Of a DNA stretch of 64,000 nucleotides, positions 60,201-64,000 are shown one piece after another; the first letter of the stretch is position 1; each line of letters opens with the position of its first letter. A program made the translations under genes and the position numbers. The DNA lies in NCBI GenBank assembly GCA_032718475.1, contig JAUCBJ010009141.1, positions 62,001 to 126,000 of the forward strand. The letters are read 5' to 3'. The notes beneath the pieces were generated by a model that searched no databases, was not told where the DNA came from, and saw only the letters and a program-made list of their open reading frames with translations. Source of the DNA: Nemertoderma westbladi. Taxonomy: Eukaryota; Xenacoelomorpha; Nemertodermatida; Nemertodermatidae.

Positions 60201-62904
60201 TGAAGTATTAAATCCATGTCAAATTCCTTGGTATTTTTCTGCAATAATTTATCAAAATATCCTCTGATTTTTTTCAAAAACCATATCAATTTTCATATTT
60301 ATAACTTCTATCCCACTCCACGAGATAAAGAATCTTAAATGAAAGTCAAAAGAACAGGTAACACTTACATTTATAGAAGTAATCAGCTGTTATTTGCTAC
60401 GTCTTTCCGCTGGAGATGGATGAATTTTGATTGTGTCAGAACACCCCCTATCTGTGGCTGTCTGAGTTGAGAAATAAGTAGCCTATCTCCCTATTAATAT
60501 TGTTGTGTTCTAGAATATTTATTATAGTTTCATCGTATTGCTAAAGTGGCTGGAGCTAAAGTTATTATGTAATTAATGCAATAATTCACCTCAAATATCT
60601 CAGCTATTTCATGAACATAATGAAGTATTAAAGCCATGTCAAAATCCTTGGTGTTTTTCTGCAATAATTTATCAAAATATCCTCTGATTTTTTACAAAAA
60701 TCATATCGATTTTCATATTTATAACTTCTATCCCACTCAACGAGATAAAGTATCTTAAATGAAAGTCAAAAGAACAGGTAACACTTACATTTATAGAAGT
60801 AATCAGCTGTTATTTGCTACGTCTTTCCGCTGGAGATGGATTAATTTTGATTGCGTTGGAACACCCCCTATCTGTGGCTTTCTGAGTGGAGAGATAAGTA
60901 TCCTATCTCCCTATTAATATTGTTGTGTTCTAGAATATTTTTTATAGTTTCATCGTATTGCCAAAGTGACTAGAGCTGAAGTTAACTCATAATACAATAA
61001 TTCACCTCAAATATCTCAGCTATTTCATGAACATAATGAAGTATTAAAGCCATGTCAAAATCATTGGTGTTTTTCTGCAATAATTTATCAAAATATCCTC
61101 TGATTTTTTTCAAAAATCACATCGATTTTCTTATTTATAACTTCTATCCCACTCCACGAGATAGAGAATCTTAAATGAACGTCAAAAGAACAGGTAACAC
61201 TTACATTTATAGCAGTAATCAGCTGTTGTTTGCTACGTCTTTCCGCTGGAGATGGATGAATTTTGATTGCGTTGGAACACCCCCTATCTGTGGCTGTCTG
61301 AGTGGAGAGATAAGTAGCCTATCTCCCTGTTAATATTGTTGTGTTCTAGAATATTTATTATAGTTTCATCGTATTGCCAAAGTGACTATAGAGCTGAAGT
61401 TGACTCATAATACAATAATTCACCTCAAATATCTCAGCTATTTCATGAACATAATGAAGTATTAAATCCATGTCAAATTCCTTGGTATTTTTCTGCAATA
61501 ATTTATCAAAATATCCTCTGATTTTTTTCAAAAACCATATCAATTTTCATACTTATAACTTCTATCCCACTCAACGAGATAAAGTATCTTAAATGAAAGT
61601 CAAAAGAACAGGTAACACTTACATTTATAGAAGTAATCAGCTGTTATTTGCTACGTCTTTCCGCTGGAGATGGATGAATTTTGATTGCGTTGGAACACCC
61701 CCTATCTGTGGCTTTCTGAGTGGAGAGATAAGTATCCTATCTGCCTATTAATATTGTTGTGTTCTAGAATATTTTTTATAGTTTCATCGTATTGCCAAAG
61801 TGACTAGAGCTCAAGTTGTCTCATAATACAATAATTCACCTCAAATATCTCAGCTATTTCATGAACATAATGAAGTATTAAATCCATGTCAAAATCCTTG
61901 GTATTTTTCTGCAATAATTTATCAAAATATCCTCTGATTTTTTTCAAAAACCACATCGATTTTCTTATTTATAACTTCTATCCCACTCCACGAGATAGAG
62001 AATCTTAAATGAACGTCAAAAGAACAGGTAACACTTACATTTATAGCAGTAATCAGCTGTTATTTGCTACGTCTTTCCGCTGGAGATGGATGAATTTTGA
62101 TTGCGTTGGAACACCCCCTATCTGTGGCTGTCTGAGTGGAGAGATAAGTAGCCTATCTCCCTGTTAATATTGTTGTGTTCTAGAATATTTATTATAGTTT
62201 CATCGTATTGCCAAAGTGACTAGAGCTGAAGTTGACTCATAATACAATAATTCACCTCAAATATCTCAGCTATTTCATGAACATAATGAAGTATTAAATC
62301 CATGTCAAATTCCTTGGTATTTTTCTGCAATAATTTATCAAAATATCCTCTGATTTTTTTCAAAAACCATATCAATTTTCATATTTATAACTTCTATCCC
62401 ACTCCACGAGATAAAGTATCTTAAATGAAAGTCAAAAGAACAGGTAACACTTACATTTATAGAAGTAATCAGCTGTTATTTGCTACGTCTTTCCGCTGGA
62501 GATGGATTAATTTTGATTGCGTTTCAACACCCCCAATCTGTGGCTTTCTGAGTGGAGAGATAAGTATCCTATCTCCCTATTAATATTGTTGTGTTCTAGA
62601 ATATTTTTTATAGTTTCATCGTATTGCCAAAGTGACTAGAGCTGACGTTAACTCATAATACAATAATTCACCTCAAATATCCCAGCTATTTCATGAACAT
62701 AATGAAGTATTAAAGCCATGTCAACATCCTTGGTGTTTTTCTGCAATAATTTATCAAAATATCCTCTAATTTTTTTCAAAAACCATATCGATTTTCTTAT
62801 TTATAAGAAATAAAAAAAGAACAGGTAACACTTACATTTATAGCAGTAATCAGCTGTTATTTGCTACGTCTTTCCGCTGGAGATGGATGAATTTTGATTG
62901 CGTT
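57236..62904. repeat. Pair of ~1.95-kb satellite blocks, offset ~3,719 bp
   Basis: The blocks 57236-59187 and 60955-62904 share CAGCTGTTGTTTGC (57501 and 61220), GCGTTTCAACACCCCCAATC (58805 and 62522) and the deletion junction TTATAAGAAATAAAAAAAGA (59084 and 62801). The offset drops from 3,719 to 3,717 where the first copy has TATAGAG and the second TAGAG. Both are nine-monomer-scale repeats. Confidence 0.85.
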
Positions 62905-63675
62905 GGAACACCCCCTATCTGTGGCTGTCTGAGTGGAGAGATAAGTAGCCTATCTCCCTGTTAATATTGTTGTGTTCTAGAATATTTATTATAGTTTCAT
63001 CATATTGCCAAAGTGACTAGAGCTGAAGTTGACTCATACTACAATAATTCACCTCAAATATCTCAGCTATTTCATGAACATAATGAAGTATTAAATCCAT
63101 GTCAAATTCCTTGGTATTTTTCTGCAATAATTTATTAAAATATCCTCTGATTTTTTCAAAAACCATATCAATTTTCATATTTATAACTTCTATCCCACTC
63201 CACGAGATAAAGAATCTTAAATGAAAGTCAAAAGAACAGGTAACACTTACATTTATAGAAGTAATCAGCTGTTATTTTCTACGTCTTTCCGCTGGAGATG
63301 GATGAATTTTGATTGTGTCAGAACACCCCCTATCTGTGGCTGTCTGAGTTGAGAAATAAGTTGCCTATCTCCCTATTAATATTGTTGTGTTCTAGAATAT
63401 TTATTATAGTTTCATCGTATTGCTAAAGTGGCTGGAGCTAAAGTTATTATGTAATTAATGCAATAATTCACCTCAAATATCTCAGCTATTTCATGAACAT
63501 AATGAAGTATTAAAGCCATGTCAAAATCCTTGGTGTTTTTCTGCAATAATTTATCAAAATATCCTCTGATTTTTTACAAAAATCATATCGATTTTCATAT
63601 TTATAACTTATATCCCACTCAACGAGATAAAGTATCTTAAATGAAAGTCAAAAGAACAGGTAACACTTACATTTA

Positions 63676-64000
63676 TTCGTTAAGGCGGCCGATATCCGCC
63701 GCCTAATCAGCCGCAGGGTGGCGTTGTGGCGCTCTGGCGAGATCGAAGCCCTCTTACAAGAGGCTGAGCGAGGCTCCCCTGGGCGCACTACAGGAAGGCG
63801 TGCAGGAACCCAACCCCCCAATTCGGATAAAGAACACACAGTCCGTGTGTTTACGAGACTAATGTTGGAGGGGAAGGTAAGAAACGCAGTCCGCTGGGTG
63901 ACCAGTCGGGAGTCCGGAGGCGTGTTGGACCCAGAGTCCGATATCGAAGTTGGTCAGCAAAGAGTCAAAGTACTCGATGTTCTTCGGAATAAACACCCGG
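63676..64000 (+). CDS. Partial retrotransposon-type polyprotein, open at window end
   Basis: A frame open without stops from the satellite junction to the last base (about 108 codons; upstream stop TAA at 63661-63663). It encodes RRVALWRSGEIEALLQEAE, then FTRLMLEGKVRNAVRWVT, SGGVL and VLDVLRNKHP. This order (a W..G.I..LL.E segment, then the R(L/M)MLEGK..AA(L/V)R motif, GGVL, and L..KHP) is one I associate with the region upstream of RT in retrotransposon polyproteins of cnidarians and other invertebrates. The assignment is from memory of family style. GC content jumps sharply at 63676. The reading frame has no start codon of its own, and the element may be 5'-truncated here. Confidence 0.6.

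Larger units (their letters stand above)
37108..63675. repeat. Satellite array A4, ~417-bp monomers with higher-order repeats
   Basis: About 64 monomers. The variant ATATGTGTGTGTTC, coupled with GGATGACTTTTG just before it, occurs at 40141, 41811, 43896, 45979 and 48063. The spacings are 1,670, 2,085, 2,083 and 2,084 bp, so a five-monomer higher-order unit with one four-monomer version. Other duplicated blocks are annotated separately. Truncated monomers occur at 39097, 39390, 48500, 48820 and 59090. The array ends at 63675 inside a monomer (ACATTTAT), followed by unrelated GC-richer sequence. Confidence 0.95.

Noticed and set aside
37108-63675. CRISPR-like regular repeats
   Set aside because: The unit is about 417 bp of continuous repeat without unique spacers, in a eukaryotic context.

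Overview
The window is eukaryotic and looks like metazoan heterochromatin, probably from an invertebrate. About 45 kb of 64 kb is one AT-rich satellite with a monomer of about 417 bp. The rest is decayed transposable elements. The animal assignment rests on a BEL/Pao LTR retrotransposon, a group known from animals. I cannot name the species. I see no host protein-coding gene, rRNA, tRNA or CRISPR array.

Layout. Satellite arrays lie at 1-1539, 2442-12363, 28542-35546 and 37108-63675. A 0.9 kb insert (1540-2442) separates the first two; its right end abuts TTAA. A 16 kb composite island (12364-28541) holds: a 5'-truncated, frameshifted non-LTR retrotransposon on the minus strand (12364 to about 14350); a BEL/Pao element on the plus strand (about 14351-21602) with gag, protease, RT, RNase H, integrase and DUF5641 recognisable but broken by frameshifts; a candidate LTR plus primer-binding site (21671-21950); a decayed, unrecognised gene of about 340 codons (22323-23343); a frameshifted hAT-like transposase on the minus strand (23724-24887); a 483-bp TTAA-flanked MITE (25355-25837); and about 2.7 kb of unassigned sequence with small tandem repeats and hairpins. 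A second, 1,561-bp TTAA-flanked piggyBac-like non-autonomous element (35547-37107) sits cleanly in the satellite and carries its own five-copy, 165-bp minisatellite. The last 325 bp enter a GC-richer open frame resembling a retrotransposon polyprotein.

The satellite has layered higher-order structure. A private variant recurs every 2,084 bp (five monomers) at 41.8-48.1 kb. Near-identical blocks also repeat at offsets of 2,041, 2,659, 3,304 and about 3,720 bp, and several truncated monomers have themselves been amplified. This is the pattern expected from unequal exchange.

The observations most worth checking are: the dense, strand-biased GGTAAG (5' splice-site-like) hexamers in the BEL element, in two codon phases; a hairpin present twice with an identical 9-nt loop and a compensatory stem change; five dispersed palindromes near CAAACCYGYGGGTTTG; the palindrome-bearing minisatellite inside the piggyBac-like element; the decayed gene behind the candidate LTR; and an HSF-type dyad (TTCTAGAA) in nearly every satellite monomer. 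Counts and spacings were read by eye.
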